Under the pieces are notes generated by a model that worked only from the letters and a program-made list of their open reading frames with translations, was not told the DNA's origin and did no database searches. Positions 30,690-39,750 of a stretch of DNA of 64,000 bases are shown piece by piece (position 1 is the first letter of the stretch; every line of letters starts with the position of its first letter). The translations under genes were made by a program, and so were the position numbers. The DNA is from PALSA-555 sp963731625. GTDB taxonomy: Bacteria > Actinomycetota > Acidimicrobiia > IMCC26256 > PALSA-555. The stretch is from assembly GCA_963731625.1 (NCBI GenBank), contig CAVSWH010000004.1, positions 248,001 to 312,000 on the forward strand. Direction: 5' to 3'.

Positions 30690-33065
30690 TCAGCCGCGCA
30701 GCGTCGCGTCGTGCGCGCGGGTCACCGCGTCGATGCAGCGCTGTCGGAGGCCGGCCACCTCGGTCTGGGTCAGGGTGTGGTCGGCGCGGAAGCGCAGCGC
30801 GAAGGCGAGGCTCTTGTGTCCGGCACCCACCTGCTCGCCGCGGAACTCGTCGAAGGGGCGCACGTCCTCGAGGATCGGTCCCGTTGCCTCGCGCAGCGTC
30901 GCGACGATCGTCCCGGCCGGGACGCGCTCGTCGACGACGAAATCCAGATCGATGCTCGAGGCGGGGAACGGAGACAGCTCCCGGAACGCGCGGTCGCGGC
31001 GGGGCGCGCCGCCGAGCGCCGTGAGGTCGAGCTCCATCGCGATCACGGGCGCCGCTAGGTCGACCCGCCCGAGCACGACCGCCGCCAGCTCGCCGGCGCG
31101 GCCGACGGGATGGCCGTCCACGACGAGCGTCGCGCTGCGGCCTGGCTCGTAGCCGGGGGCCTCGGTGGGTTCGACATCCCACGCGTCGAGCGCGAGCGCG
31201 TCGGCGACCGCCCGGACGAGGTCAACCGCGTCGACGACGTCGACCGGCCGGTCGGACTCGAGCGGCCGGCGGCGGACGACGCCGGCGAGCAGAGCGGCGA
31301 CGTGCAGTCGCTCGGTCGGGAGGACGGCGCCGTCCTCGGGCGGGAGGAAGACGGTGCCGAGCTCGAAGAGGGCCAGGTCGGGCCGGCCGCGGGCGCGGTT
31401 GGCGCCGGCGACGCTGAGCAGGCCGGGGACGAGCGCGGTGCGCAGCACGGACTCGTCGGCCCGCAGAGGGTTCGCGAGGGCGACGGCCGGGTCGGCGCCG
31501 AGGTCGGTGAGGCTGGCCGGGGCGACGAGCGGGACGGTGGTGGCCTCCGCGCAGCCGGCCCCGACGAGCGCGTCGGCGACGGTCCGCCGGTCCCGCTGGG
31601 CGCGCGTGAGCCCGCCGACCTGGTCGTCGGGTCGGGCGACGCGCCGGCCGATCGCGGCGAAGCCGATGCGGCGGGCGACCTCCTCGATGAGGTCGATCTC
31701 GCGCGTCAGGTCGGGCCGGAAGGTGGGGGGCGTGGCGACGATGTCGTCGCCGCGGCCGTGGACGCTGATCTCGAGGGGGCCGAGCGCGTCGAGCACCTCG
31801 GTGTCGGGGAGCTCGGTGCCGAGGATCTCGTTGACGCGGCTGGTGCGCAGGGCGATGCGCGGCCGGGACGCCGGACGCGGGTACTGGTCGACGGCGGTCG
31901 GGGCGACCTGCGCCGCGGCGACGTCGGCGAGGAGCTCCATGGCCCGTTCGGCGCTCGTGGCGACGCCGTCGGGGTCGGTGCCGCGCTCGAAGCGGGCGCT
32001 CGACTCGGAGCGCAGCTTGAGGCGCTTCGAGGTGCGGGCGATGCCCATGGGCTCGAAGTAGGCGGACTCGAGGAGGATGGCGGAGGTGTCGGCGGTCACC
32101 TCGGCGTCGCGGCCGCCCATGATGCCGGCGAGGGCGTGGGGGGTCCGCTCGGCGTCGCAGATGAGGAGGTCTTCGACCTCAAGGGCGCGGTCGACGCCGT
32201 CGAGGGTGGTGATCGTCTCCCCCGCCGCGGCCCGCCGGACGACGATCCCGGGGCCGGCGAGCCGGTCGAGGTCGAACGCGTGGAGCGGCTGGTTCCGCTC
32301 GAGCAGCACGTAGTTGGTGACGTCGACGACGTTGCTGATCGGGCGCATCCCCGCCTTCACGAGGCGCTGCGCGAGCCAACCCGGGGAGTCGCCGAGCGTG
32401 ACGTCGGCGACCCGCCCGAGGTAGCGGGGGCAGCCGTCCGGCGCGTCGAGGACGACCCCGATGGGCCGATCGATGGGCGCGGTGGGCGCGTGCGGCGCGG
32501 GGACGGTGAGCGGCAGGCCGAAGTGCGCGGCGAGCTCCCGGGCGACGCCGACGACGCACATGGCGTCGGGGCGGTTCGGGGTGATGGAGAGGTCGAGGAT
32601 GACGTCGTCGAGGCCGAGCACCTCGCGGACGTCGGTGCCGGGCTCGGTGGTGGCCCCGAGGTCGAGGATGCCGTCGTGGTCCTCGCCGAGGCCGAGCTCG
32701 CTCGCCGAGCACAGCATGCCGTCGGAGACCTGGCCGCGGATCGTGCGCCGCTGGATGGTGAGCCCGCCGGGGAGGGTCGCGCCGGCCGCGGCGAACGGGG
32801 CGAGCATGCCGGCGTGCACGTTCGGCGCGCCGCAGACGACGCGGGTCGTGCCTGCCCCGGTGTCGATGTCGACGAGACGCACGGCGTCGGCGTCGGGGTG
32901 CGCGACGACGTCGAGCACGCGGGCGGCGGCCACGCCGGTGATGTCGATGCCGGGCTGCTCGACGGCTTCGACCTCGAGCCCGACCTGGTTCAGGCCGGCG
33001 ACGATCTCGTCGACGGGCTGCTCGAGCGGAGTGAAGTCCCGGATCCAGGAGAGGGGGACGCGCAT
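30690..33065 (-). CDS. pheT: Phenylalanyl-tRNA synthetase beta subunit
   Basis: Large subunit of the alpha2-beta2 enzyme. The 791 residues follow the standard order: MRVPLSWIRDFTPL N-terminus, a tRNA-binding EMAP-like domain (VLDVVAHPDADAVRL, VVCGAPNV), the B3/B4 editing domain, B5 (ITPNRPDAM upstream, RPDLTREIDLIEEVAR), and a C-terminal anticodon-binding FDX-ACB domain (FPASSIDLDFVV). ATG 33065 overlaps the pheS stop as TGATG. Confidence 0.97.
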   Translation of the reverse strand: MRVPLSWIRDFTPLEQPVDEIVAGLNQVGLEVEAVEQPGIDITGVAAARVLDVVAHPDADAVRLVDIDTGAGTTRVVCGAPNVHAGMLAPFAAAGATLPGGLTIQRRTIRGQVSDGMLCSASELGLGEDHDGILDLGATTEPGTDVREVLGLDDVILDLSITPNRPDAMCVVGVARELAAHFGLPLTVPAPHAPTAPIDRPIGVVLDAPDGCPRYLGRVADVTLGDSPGWLAQRLVKAGMRPISNVVDVTNYVLLERNQPLHAFDLDRLAGPGIVVRRAAAGETITTLDGVDRALEVEDLLICDAERTPHALAGIMGGRDAEVTADTSAILLESAYFEPMGIARTSKRLKLRSESSARFERGTDPDGVATSAERAMELLADVAAAQVAPTAVDQYPRPASRPRIALRTSRVNEILGTELPDTEVLDALGPLEISVHGRGDDIVATPPTFRPDLTREIDLIEEVARRIGFAAIGRRVARPDDQVGGLTRAQRDRRTVADALVGAGCAEATTVPLVAPASLTDLGADPAVALANPLRADESVLRTALVPGLLSVAGANRARGRPDLALFELGTVFLPPEDGAVLPTERLHVAALLAGVVRRRPLESDRPVDVVDAVDLVRAVADALALDAWDVEPTEAPGYEPGRSATLVVDGHPVGRAGELAAVVLGRVDLAAPVIAMELDLTALGGAPRRDRAFRELSPFPASSIDLDFVVDERVPAGTIVATLREATGPILEDVRPFDEFRGEQVGAGHKSLAFALRFRADHTLTQTEVAGLRQRCIDAVTRAHDATLRG

Positions 33066-34108
33066 CAGTACTGCTCGAGGAAGCGGACGTCGTTGTCGAC
33101 GAAGGTACGGATCTCGTCGATGCCGTGGCGGATCATGGCGATGCGCTCGAGGCCGAAGCCGAACGCGAAGCCCTGCCACTCCTCGGGGTCGATGCCGACG
33201 GCGTCGAAGACGTTGGGGTCGACCATCCCGCAGCCGCCGAGCTCGATCCAGCCGGTGTGGGAGCACACTCGGCATCCCTCGCCGTGGCAGAACACGCAGC
33301 TGACCGCGAGCTCGGCGGAGGGCTCGGTGTAGGGGAAGTAGTCGGAGCGGAACCGGGTGCGGATCGTGTCGTCGTCGAAGAGGCGGCGGGCGAACACCTC
33401 GATGGTGCCGAAGAGGTGCGCCATCGTGATCCCGCGGTCGACGGCGAGGCACTCCATCTGGTGGAAGACGGGTGAGTGCCGGGCGTCGAGGGTCTCGTTG
33501 CGGTAGGTGCGCCCGGGCGCGACGACGTAGATCGGTGGTGGCTGGTGCTCCATGGTGCGGATCTGCACCGGGGAGGTGTGGGTGCGGAGCATGACCTGCT
33601 CGGGCAGGCCGAGCTGCACGTAGATCGTGTCCTGCATCGAGCGCGCCGGGTGTGCCGGCGGGATGTTGAGGGCCTCGAAGTTGTGCCAGTCGTCCTCGAC
33701 CTCGGGGCCCTCGGCGACGTGGTAGCCGAGGCCGATGAAGATGTCCTCGAGCTCGCGGCGGATCTGGGTGACGAGGTGCAGGTGGCCGCGGGGACGGGCG
33801 TGGGTGCCGAGCGTCGGGTCGACGCCGTCGCCGACGGGTGCCGGCCCGGCGGCGCGGAGCGCGTCGCGGCGGGCCTCGAGGAGCGCGGCGACGGCCTGCT
33901 TGTAGGCCTGCACGGCGCGGCCGGCGGCGGGCCGCTCCTCACCCGGCAGGTGCTTGATGGCCTCGTTCACTGCGCTCGCCGCGGAGCGACGGCCCGTGTA
34001 CTCGCGGGCAAGCTCGTCGAGCGCGTCGCTCGACGCGGCGTCGGGGATCGCGGCGCGGGCCGCGTCGAGGGCCGCGTCGAGGCGGGCCTGCTCTTCGGCG
34101 AGGGTCAC
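33065..34108 (-). CDS. pheS: Phenylalanyl-tRNA synthetase alpha subunit
   Basis: Catalytic subunit. The 347-residue protein has an N-terminal coiled-coil for tRNA binding, then the class II core: HPARSMQDTIYV, LRTHTSPVQIRTM, FHQMECLAVD and the motif 3 region GFAFGFGLERIAM. Four cysteines in CVFCHGEGCRVC form a likely zinc knot seen in some bacterial PheS. GTG 34108 overlaps the methyltransferase stop. Confidence 0.97.
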   Translation of the reverse strand: MTLAEEQARLDAALDAARAAIPDAASSDALDELAREYTGRRSAASAVNEAIKHLPGEERPAAGRAVQAYKQAVAALLEARRDALRAAGPAPVGDGVDPTLGTHARPRGHLHLVTQIRRELEDIFIGLGYHVAEGPEVEDDWHNFEALNIPPAHPARSMQDTIYVQLGLPEQVMLRTHTSPVQIRTMEHQPPPIYVVAPGRTYRNETLDARHSPVFHQMECLAVDRGITMAHLFGTIEVFARRLFDDDTIRTRFRSDYFPYTEPSAELAVSCVFCHGEGCRVCSHTGWIELGGCGMVDPNVFDAVGIDPEEWQGFAFGFGLERIAMIRHGIDEIRTFVDNDVRFLEQY

Positions 34109-34927
34109 CGGGTCTCGACTCCGTCGAAGGGATGGGCGCGTCGCTGCCGGTCCCGCTCGAAGAGCACGACGGTGGCGGCCATGGCGACGTTGAGCGACTC
34201 GGCGGGCGGGTGCATGGGGATCGTGACGACGGTGTCGAGGCGTTCGAGCAGCGCCGGGTCGACGCCGCGGGCCTCGTTGCCGACGACGAGCGCGATGGGC
34301 GCCGCCGGGTCGAGGGTGTCCAGGGGGTGGCCGCCCTGGGTCGCGGTGCCGACCGTGCGTCGCCCGGCCCGTCGGGCGGCGTCGAGCGCGTCGACGGCGT
34401 CGTGGCAGGCGACGAGGTCGAGGCCGAGGACCGCGCCGGCGGACGGCGCGCACGACCTTCGGGTTGTAGACGTCGACGGAGTCGCCCGCGACGAGCACCG
34501 TCGTCACCCCGGCCGCCTCGGCGCTGCGCAGCACGGTCCCCAGGTTGCCCGGGTCGGCGACGTCGGCGGCGACGATTACGTCACCGGGTCGCTCGAGCGC
34601 GGTGGGTGACGCGTCGCGGGTCGGCGCGACGGCGAGCACGGGCTGGGGGGTGCGCGTCATCCCGATCTTCTCGAGCACGCCCTCGCGCAGGTCGGCGACG
34701 GGGACGCCGGCGGCCTCGAGCCGGGCGACGAGGTCGGCGAAGGCGGGTCGGGCGCCGAAGCCGAGGTAGGCACCCTCGAGGGGTGCGTGGCGGTCGAGCG
34801 CGGCGACGACGAGGCGGGGGCCTTCGAGGACGAAGGCTCCCTCGGTGGCGCGGATGGAGCGGTCTCGGTTCAGCGCCCGGAGCCGCTGGACCTGCGGGTG
34901 GCGGGCGCCCAGCTCGCCGCTCGTCAA
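34105..34927 (-). CDS. TrmH/SpoU-family RNA 2'-O-methyltransferase; one-base frameshift
   Basis: SPOUT-fold RNA ribose methyltransferase of the TsnR/RlmB type that usually sits between rplT and pheS. The first half has FVLEGPRLVVAAL, DVADPGNLGTVLRSAEA and VDVYNPKVVRA; the second half, in another frame, has ALVVGNEARGVDPALL and IPMHPPAESLNVAMAATVVLFE, motifs 2 and 3 of the SPOUT knot. The break is near 34435-34447, where the minus strand reads CGCGCCGTCCGCC in place of CGCGCGTCCGCC, one extra C. The restored protein has about 273 residues. The start is TTG 34927 in a TTGA overlap with the rplT stop. Confidence 0.88.
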
Positions 34928-35289
34928 GCGGCAGCCTCGAGGGCGGCCTGGGACGCGGTGACGAGCGCGCCGAACGCCGCCGGGTCGCGCACCGCGAGGT
35001 CGGCGAGGATCTTGCGGTCGACCTCGATGTCCGCGGCCTTCAGCCCGGCGACGAAGCGTGAGTACGAGATCTGGTGGTCGCGGCAGGCGGCGTTGATGCG
35101 CACGATCCAGAGCCGGCGGAACTGGCCCTTGCGGGCCCGTCGGTCCCGGTAGGCGTACTGGCCGGAGTGGAGGAGCTGCTCGGTGGCCGCGCGGCGGTGC
35201 CGGCTGCGCGCGCCGGAGTAGCCCTCGGCGGCCGCCATGACCGCACGGCGACGCTTCTTGCTGTGGACGGAACGCTTGCCTCGTGCCAT
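34924..35289 (-). CDS. rplT: 50S ribosomal protein L20
   Basis: A 121-residue, strongly basic protein starting MARGKRSVHSKKRRR, with the conserved RLWIVRINAACRDH and the C-terminal repressor-like domain. L20 is needed for early 50S assembly and in other bacteria represses the infC-rpmI-rplT operon by binding its mRNA. It follows rpmI by 33 bp. Confidence 0.98.
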   Translation of the reverse strand: MARGKRSVHSKKRRRAVMAAAEGYSGARSRHRRAATEQLLHSGQYAYRDRRARKGQFRRLWIVRINAACRDHQISYSRFVAGLKAADIEVDRKILADLAVRDPAAFGALVTASQAALEAAA

Positions 35290-35322
35290 GCCAGCTCCTG
35301 GTGATCGGTCGACTCCGGACGC

Positions 35323-35529
35323 TCAGGCGCGTCCGAGGAGGCGTTCCACGTGCTTCTTCTGCGCGCCGGTCACCTCGGCGGGCCGGCCGAGGCGGCGGGT
35401 GCGACGGCTGGACTTCTTCTCGAGGAGATGTGAGCGGTAGGCCTTGCGGCGGCGCACCTTCCCGGTGCCGGTGATCCGGAACCGCTTCGCTGCGCCGCGA
35501 TGCGTCTTGTTCTTGTGGTGGCTCGCCAT
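35323..35529 (-). CDS. rpmI: 50S ribosomal protein L35
   Basis: A 68-residue basic protein: HHKNKTHRGAAKRFRITGTG and HLLEKKSSRRTRRL are L35 signatures. ATG start at 35529 with AAGGACACC upstream. It lies 21 bp after infC, the universal infC-rpmI-rplT order. Confidence 0.97.
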   Translation of the reverse strand: MASHHKNKTHRGAAKRFRITGTGKVRRRKAYRSHLLEKKSSRRTRRLGRPAEVTGAQKKHVERLLGRA

Positions 35530-35550
35530 CCGGTGTCCTTCCGTGCCGCG

Positions 35551-36207
35551 CTAGCCGTCGGCCGGCGCGGGCGCCGCGGTGGCGGGGGCCGGCGCCGCGG
35601 TGGCGGATGCGGGGGCCGTGGCAGGCGCGGCGTGGGCGGGTGCCGGCTGGGCCGATCGCGGGGTGGACGGGCGCGCGGCGGCGCTCCGCCCGTCGCGGCG
35701 GAGCGGGTGCAGCACCATCGTCATGTTGCGGCCGTCCTGGCGCGGCGCGGCCTCGACCATCGCGATCTCGCTCACCTCGTCGGCGATGCGCTCGAGGATC
35801 TTCAGGCCGAGCTCGGGGTGGGCCATCTCGCGGCCGCGGAACATGATCGTGAGCTTGACCTTGTTGCCTTCGGCGAGGAACTTCTGCACGTGGCGCATCT
35901 TCGTCGTGTAGTCGTGGATGTCGATCTTGGGTCGGAACTTCATCTCTTTGATGACGACCTGGGTGGCCTTGCGGCGGGACTCTTTCCGGCGCTGCTGCTG
36001 CTCGTACTCGTAGCGCTTGAAGTCCATGAGCCGGCAGACCGGCGGGTCGGCGTTCGGCGCGACCTCCACCAGGTCGAGCTCGCGGGATCGGGCGATCGTG
36101 AGGGCCTCGGGGAGCGACTTCACGCCGAGCTGCTCGCCGCCGTCCCCGATGAGGCGCACCTCCCGGGCCCGGATGCGGTCGTTGATCCTGGTGTCGTCTG
36201 TGGCTAT
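35551..36207 (-). CDS. infC: Translation initiation factor IF-3 (probable ATA start)
   Basis: IF-3 discriminates start codons on the 30S subunit. The N-terminal domain runs from TRINDRIRAREVRLI to ADPPVCRLMDFKRYEYE, the linker is Arg/Lys-rich, and the C-terminal domain has KIDIHDYTTKMRHVQKFL and QDGRNMTMVLHP. It ends in an Ala/Pro-rich tail of about 40 residues, common in actinobacteria. I place the start at ATA 36207: GAGGTGA sits 4 bp before it and family similarity begins right there. The ATG at 36258 would add unrelated residues and lies inside a hairpin. Rare AUU-type starts at infC underlie IF-3 autoregulation elsewhere. Confidence 0.92.
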   Translation of the reverse strand: MATDDTRINDRIRAREVRLIGDGGEQLGVKSLPEALTIARSRELDLVEVAPNADPPVCRLMDFKRYEYEQQQRRKESRRKATQVVIKEMKFRPKIDIHDYTTKMRHVQKFLAEGNKVKLTIMFRGREMAHPELGLKILERIADEVSEIAMVEAAPRQDGRNMTMVLHPLRRDGRSAAARPSTPRSAQPAPAHAAPATAPASATAAPAPATAAPAPADG

Positions 36208-36240
36208 GAGGTCACCTCGATATCGCCGGACGCGAACGAT

Positions 36241-36292
36241 GGCGGACGCGGGAAGCATCCGCCATCATCTGGGCCGAGCCCTCAGGGCTCGG
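36241..36292 (-). promoter_or_regulatory. infC leader hairpins
   Basis: Two hairpins lie in the infC 5' leader: 36274-36292 (CCGAGCCC, loop TGA, GGGCTCGG; 8-bp stem) and 36241-36263 (GGCGGA, loop of 11, TCCGCC). They are compatible with L20- or IF-3-dependent control of this operon, but no known motif is matched. The first is not followed by a U-tract. Confidence 0.45.
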
Positions 36293-36412
36293 CGGAGAGG
36301 ACGGACCCGGGCTCGGGGCGCCACGAGGGCGGCCCGGCCGGGTGGGGCCCGGCGTTATCGTGCCGGCCGGTCCCACTTCCCACACTGGTCGTCGTCAGGC
36401 GAGGATAGCAAT

Positions 36413-36853
36413 GTGAGCGGCCTCTGGACACCTTCCGGCGAGCAGCGTCCCGACCCCGCCGAGTCGGGGCCGCCCGCGGGTGGTGGCCGCGGGGGCGGCG
36501 ACGGAGGGGGCGGCGAGGGTGGGCCGGAGGACGCGGCGGTCGCCGAGGAGCTGCGCCGGGTGCGCGCCGAGCTCGCCGCGACGCCGATCGAGGACCTCAT
36601 CGCCAACCACGGTGTCGGGCTGTGGCAGCTCGCCGTGCTGCACCTGGTCCCGGAGGGCGAGGAGCCGCCGCGCCTCGAGGATGCGGCGCTGGCGATCGAC
36701 GCGCTCGCCGGGATCGTCGAAGGGCTCGGCGACCGGCTGGGCCGCCACGCGGTGCCGCTGCGCGACGCGCTGGCGCAGCTGCGGGTGGCGTACGTGCAGG
36801 TCCAGGAGCGTGAGGACGAGCGCGAGCGCGAGGACGAGGAGGACGACACGTAG
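36413..36853 (+). CDS. DUF1844 family protein
   Basis: A 146-residue protein. After a Gly/Pro-rich, probably disordered N-terminus (residues 1-40) comes the DUF1844 domain: LWQLAVLHLVPEG, AALAIDALAGIVEGLGDRLG and LRDALAQLRVAYVQVQ, all amphipathic helices, then an acidic Glu/Asp tail. Function is unknown; the family is often encoded beside infC in actinobacteria, as here, in divergent orientation. GTG 36413 is the start. The adjacent ATG at 36411 runs straight into TGA. Confidence 0.85.
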   Translation: MSGLWTPSGEQRPDPAESGPPAGGGRGGGDGGGGEGGPEDAAVAEELRRVRAELAATPIEDLIANHGVGLWQLAVLHLVPEGEEPPRLEDAALAIDALAGIVEGLGDRLGRHAVPLRDALAQLRVAYVQVQEREDEREREDEEDDT

Positions 36854-36865
36854 CATCGCCGCTCC

Positions 36866-38683
36866 ATGTCCTCGCGCATCGAGCAGTACGCGCTCATCGG
36901 CGACACGCACACCGTCGGCCTCGTGGCCGACGACGGTTCCCTCGACTGGCTCTGCGTGCCCCGCTTCGATTCGCCGGCGTGCTTCGCTGCGCTGCTGGGC
37001 GACGACTCCCACGGCCGCTGGCTGATCGCGCCGGCGGCTGGGGGGCGGGCGGCCCGCCGCCAGTACCGGGACGGGACGCTCGTGCTCGAGACGGAGTTCG
37101 AGACCCCCGAGGGGGCGGTGCGGCTCATCGACTTCATGCCGCTGCGCGACAAGGACGTCGACGTGGTCCGGATCGTGGAGGGGCTGCGGGGCAGCGTCCC
37201 GATGCGGATGGAGCTCGTGATGCGGTTCGACTACGGCTCGATCGTCCCGTGGGTGCGCCGCGTCCGGGACGGCATCCGGGCGGTGGCCGGCCCCGACGGG
37301 CTCGTGCTGCGCTCCCCCGTCCACGCGTACGGGAAGGACCTGCGCACCTACGCCGAGTTCACCGTGTCGGCGCGGGAGCGGGTGCCGTTCGTCCTCTCGT
37401 ACCACGCGTCGCCGGAGCCGGCGCCGGCGCTGCCCGACGCGGAGCGGGCGCTGCGGATGACGACGGACTGGTGGCGGCGCTGGTCGTCGCACTCCACGTA
37501 CACGGGCCGCCACCACGAGCTCGTGAACCGGTCGGCGATCACGTTGAAGGCGCTCACCTACCAGCCGAGCGGCGGGCTCATCGCCGCGGCGACGACGTCG
37601 CTGCCCGAGCAGATCGGCGGGGTGCGCAACTGGGACTACCGGTTCTGCTGGCTGCGTGACGCGACGTTCTCGCTGTACGCGCTGCTGACGCTCGGCTACG
37701 AGTCGGAGGCGCGCGCCTGGCGGGAGTGGCTCGTGCGGGCGGTCGCGGGGCAGCCGGAGCGGATGCAGATCATGTACGGCCCGCTCGGCGAGCGGCGCCT
37801 CACCGAGCTCGAGCTCGACTGGCTGCCGGGCTACGAGGGGTCGGCGCCGGTGCGGACGGGCAACGCGGCGTCGGCGCAGTTCCAGCTCGACGTGTTCGGG
37901 GAGATCGCCGACACGCTGCACGTGACGCGCAAGCTCGGGCTGCCGCTCGCGCCGGGGGTGCGAGGCGTCGGCCAGGCGCTCGTCGACTTCCTCGAGGACG
38001 GCTGGCGCCAGCCCGACGACGGGATCTGGGAGGTGCGCGGGCCACGTCGCCACTTCACGCACTCGAAGGTGATGGCGTGGGTCGCGTTCGACCGGGCGGT
38101 GAAGGCGATGATGTTCGACCCGAGCGCCCTCGACACGCCGGTCGACCAGCTGCGGGCGTCGCGGGACGCGGTGCATGCCGAGGTGCTCGCGCGGGGCTAC
38201 GACGCGGACCGGGGCAGCTTCGTGCAGTGCTACGGGTCGACTGCGCTCGACGCGAGCCTGCTGATGATCCCCCTCGTCGGGTTCCTGCCGCCCGACGACC
38301 CGCGGGTGCAGGGGACGGTGGCGGCGATCCAGCGTGAGCTGATGCCGGACGGCTTCGTGCGCCGCTACGAGACGCAGGAGGGCGTCGACGGCCTGCCGCC
38401 CGGCGAGGGCGCGTTCCTCCCCTGCTCGTTCTGGCTGGCCGACAACCTGGCGCTCACGGGCCGCCTCGACGAGGCCCGGGCCCTCTATGAGCGGCTCGCC
38501 AGCGTCGCGAACGACGTCGGGCTGCTCTCCGAGGAGTACGACCCGAAGGCGGGGCGGCTGCTCGGCAACTTCCCGCAGGCGATGAGCCACGTCGCGCTCG
38601 TGAACACCGCGTCGAACCTCACCGGGGCGGTGAGCCCGGCGCGGAGCCGCAGCGGGTTCGCCGCGGCGCCGCCCTCAGCCTGA
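36866..38683 (+). CDS. Glycoside hydrolase family 15 protein (trehalase or glucoamylase type)
   Basis: A 605-residue intracellular enzyme: no signal peptide. It starts IEQYALIGDTHTVGLVADDGS, with a beta-sandwich N-terminal domain, then the (alpha/alpha)6 barrel with RNWDYRFCWLRDATFSLYAL and, late, PPGEGAFLPCSFWLADNLAL, the catalytic glutamate regions of GH15. Mycobacterial homologues of this architecture are trehalases, so trehalose hydrolysis is a fair guess; glucoamylase or isomaltose-type activity cannot be excluded. ATG 36866 lies 12 bp after DUF1844. Its end overlaps the convergent cold-shock-like gene by 9 bp. Confidence 0.9.
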   Translation: MSSRIEQYALIGDTHTVGLVADDGSLDWLCVPRFDSPACFAALLGDDSHGRWLIAPAAGGRAARRQYRDGTLVLETEFETPEGAVRLIDFMPLRDKDVDVVRIVEGLRGSVPMRMELVMRFDYGSIVPWVRRVRDGIRAVAGPDGLVLRSPVHAYGKDLRTYAEFTVSARERVPFVLSYHASPEPAPALPDAERALRMTTDWWRRWSSHSTYTGRHHELVNRSAITLKALTYQPSGGLIAAATTSLPEQIGGVRNWDYRFCWLRDATFSLYALLTLGYESEARAWREWLVRAVAGQPERMQIMYGPLGERRLTELELDWLPGYEGSAPVRTGNAASAQFQLDVFGEIADTLHVTRKLGLPLAPGVRGVGQALVDFLEDGWRQPDDGIWEVRGPRRHFTHSKVMAWVAFDRAVKAMMFDPSALDTPVDQLRASRDAVHAEVLARGYDADRGSFVQCYGSTALDASLLMIPLVGFLPPDDPRVQGTVAAIQRELMPDGFVRRYETQEGVDGLPPGEGAFLPCSFWLADNLALTGRLDEARALYERLASVANDVGLLSEEYDPKAGRLLGNFPQAMSHVALVNTASNLTGAVSPARSRSGFAAAPPSA

Positions 38684-38875
38684 CGCCTCGACGGCGTCGG
38701 CTTCCCAGACGCCGAGCTGGCCGGGGACGACCCGGAAGCGCACCGGGGTGTCGACGGCGATGTCGCGGCGCGGGTCGGTGAGGCGCGTGCAGTGGAAGGC
38801 GTAGCGGTGGCCGTCGCCCGTCTCGACGGTGCCGAGGCCCCGCGCCGGGTCGAACGCGACGACGCTCCCGTCCAT
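38675..38875 (-). CDS. Small cold-shock-domain-like protein
   Basis: A 66-residue protein with the OB-fold spacing of cold-shock proteins: GSVVAFDPARGLGTVETGDG aligns with the K-G-x-V-K-W-F-N-x-x-K-G-F-G start, and YAFHCTRL with the VFVHxS strand. The aromatic RNA-binding residues are only partly kept (F in VVAF, F in YAFH), so nucleic-acid binding is likely but not certain. ATG 38875 overlaps the hisG stop as TGATG. Confidence 0.75.
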   Translation of the reverse strand: MDGSVVAFDPARGLGTVETGDGHRYAFHCTRLTDPRRDIAVDTPVRFRVVPGQLGVWEADAVEASG

Positions 38876-39750
38876 CAGTGGACGATCTTGGCGATCGGGA
38901 TCTCGATGATGCCGGTCGCGCCCTGCTCTTTCAGCGCCGGGATGAGCGTGTTGATCTCGGCCTTGGCGACGACCGACTCGACGGCGTACGCGTCGCCGCC
39001 GGAGAGCTTCGAGACGGTCGGCGCCTTCAGCGCCGGGAGCAGCTCGAGGACGTGGCCCAGGGCGCCCTCGTCGACGTTCAGCTTCAACAGGACCTTGCCC
39101 CGGGCTTCGAGCGCCCCGTCGAGCAGCGTGTGGAGCTGCTCCATGGCGCGGCGCCGTTCCGGGTCGCGGTGCGCGGCGGGGTTGGCGATGAGCACCGTCG
39201 AGGACGCGAGGACGGTGTCGAGGATGCGTAGCCCGGCGGCGCGCAGGGCCCGTCCGGTCTCGGTGAGCTCGACGACGGCGTCGGCGATGTCGGGGACCTT
39301 CGCCTCGGTCGCCCCGTAGGAGAGGGAGACGTCGGCCTGGAGGCCGTGGGCGGCGAAGTAGCGGCGGGTCGTCTCGGGGTACTCGGTGTGGACCCGCAGC
39401 CCGTCGCCGAGGTCGTCGACGGTCGCCGCCGGGTTGTCGGCCGCGACGGCGAGCACGATGCGCACGCCGCGTCCTGTCGTCTTGGAGTAGGCGAGCTCGC
39501 CGAGGGTGACGACGTCGGCGGCGGTCTCTTCGACCCAGTCGCGGCCGGTGACGCCGAGGTCGAAGAGGCCGTCGGCGACGTAGCGCGGGATCTCCTGGGG
39601 GCGCAGGATGCGCACGCTGGCGACGCGCGGGTCGTCGATCGTCGCCCGGTACTCGACGTCGGAGCTGCGCTGCACGCCGAGGTCGGCGTCGTCGAAGAGC
39701 GTGAGGGTCGCGGCCTCGAGGGAGCCCTTCGGGAGGACGAGCTTCAGCAC
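38875..39750 (-). CDS. hisG: ATP phosphoribosyltransferase (long form)
   Basis: First enzyme of histidine synthesis. The 291-residue protein begins LKLVLPKGSLEAATL and includes DLGVTGRDWVEET and YGATEAKVPDIADAVVELTETG, the PRPP-binding region, plus a C-terminal ACT-like regulatory domain (TVSKLSGGDAYAVESVV), so it should be the histidine-feedback hexameric form without HisZ. GTG 39750 overlaps ribH by 7 bp. No other his gene, including hisE, is in the window. Confidence 0.96.
   Translation of the reverse strand: MLKLVLPKGSLEAATLTLFDDADLGVQRSSDVEYRATIDDPRVASVRILRPQEIPRYVADGLFDLGVTGRDWVEETAADVVTLGELAYSKTTGRGVRIVLAVAADNPAATVDDLGDGLRVHTEYPETTRRYFAAHGLQADVSLSYGATEAKVPDIADAVVELTETGRALRAAGLRILDTVLASSTVLIANPAAHRDPERRRAMEQLHTLLDGALEARGKVLLKLNVDEGALGHVLELLPALKAPTVSKLSGGDAYAVESVVAKAEINTLIPALKEQGATGIIEIPIAKIVH

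Noticed and set aside
36208..36258. Upstream ATG start for infC
   Set aside because: The added residues are unlike any IF-3, there is no good ribosome site, and the ATG lies in a hairpin stem.
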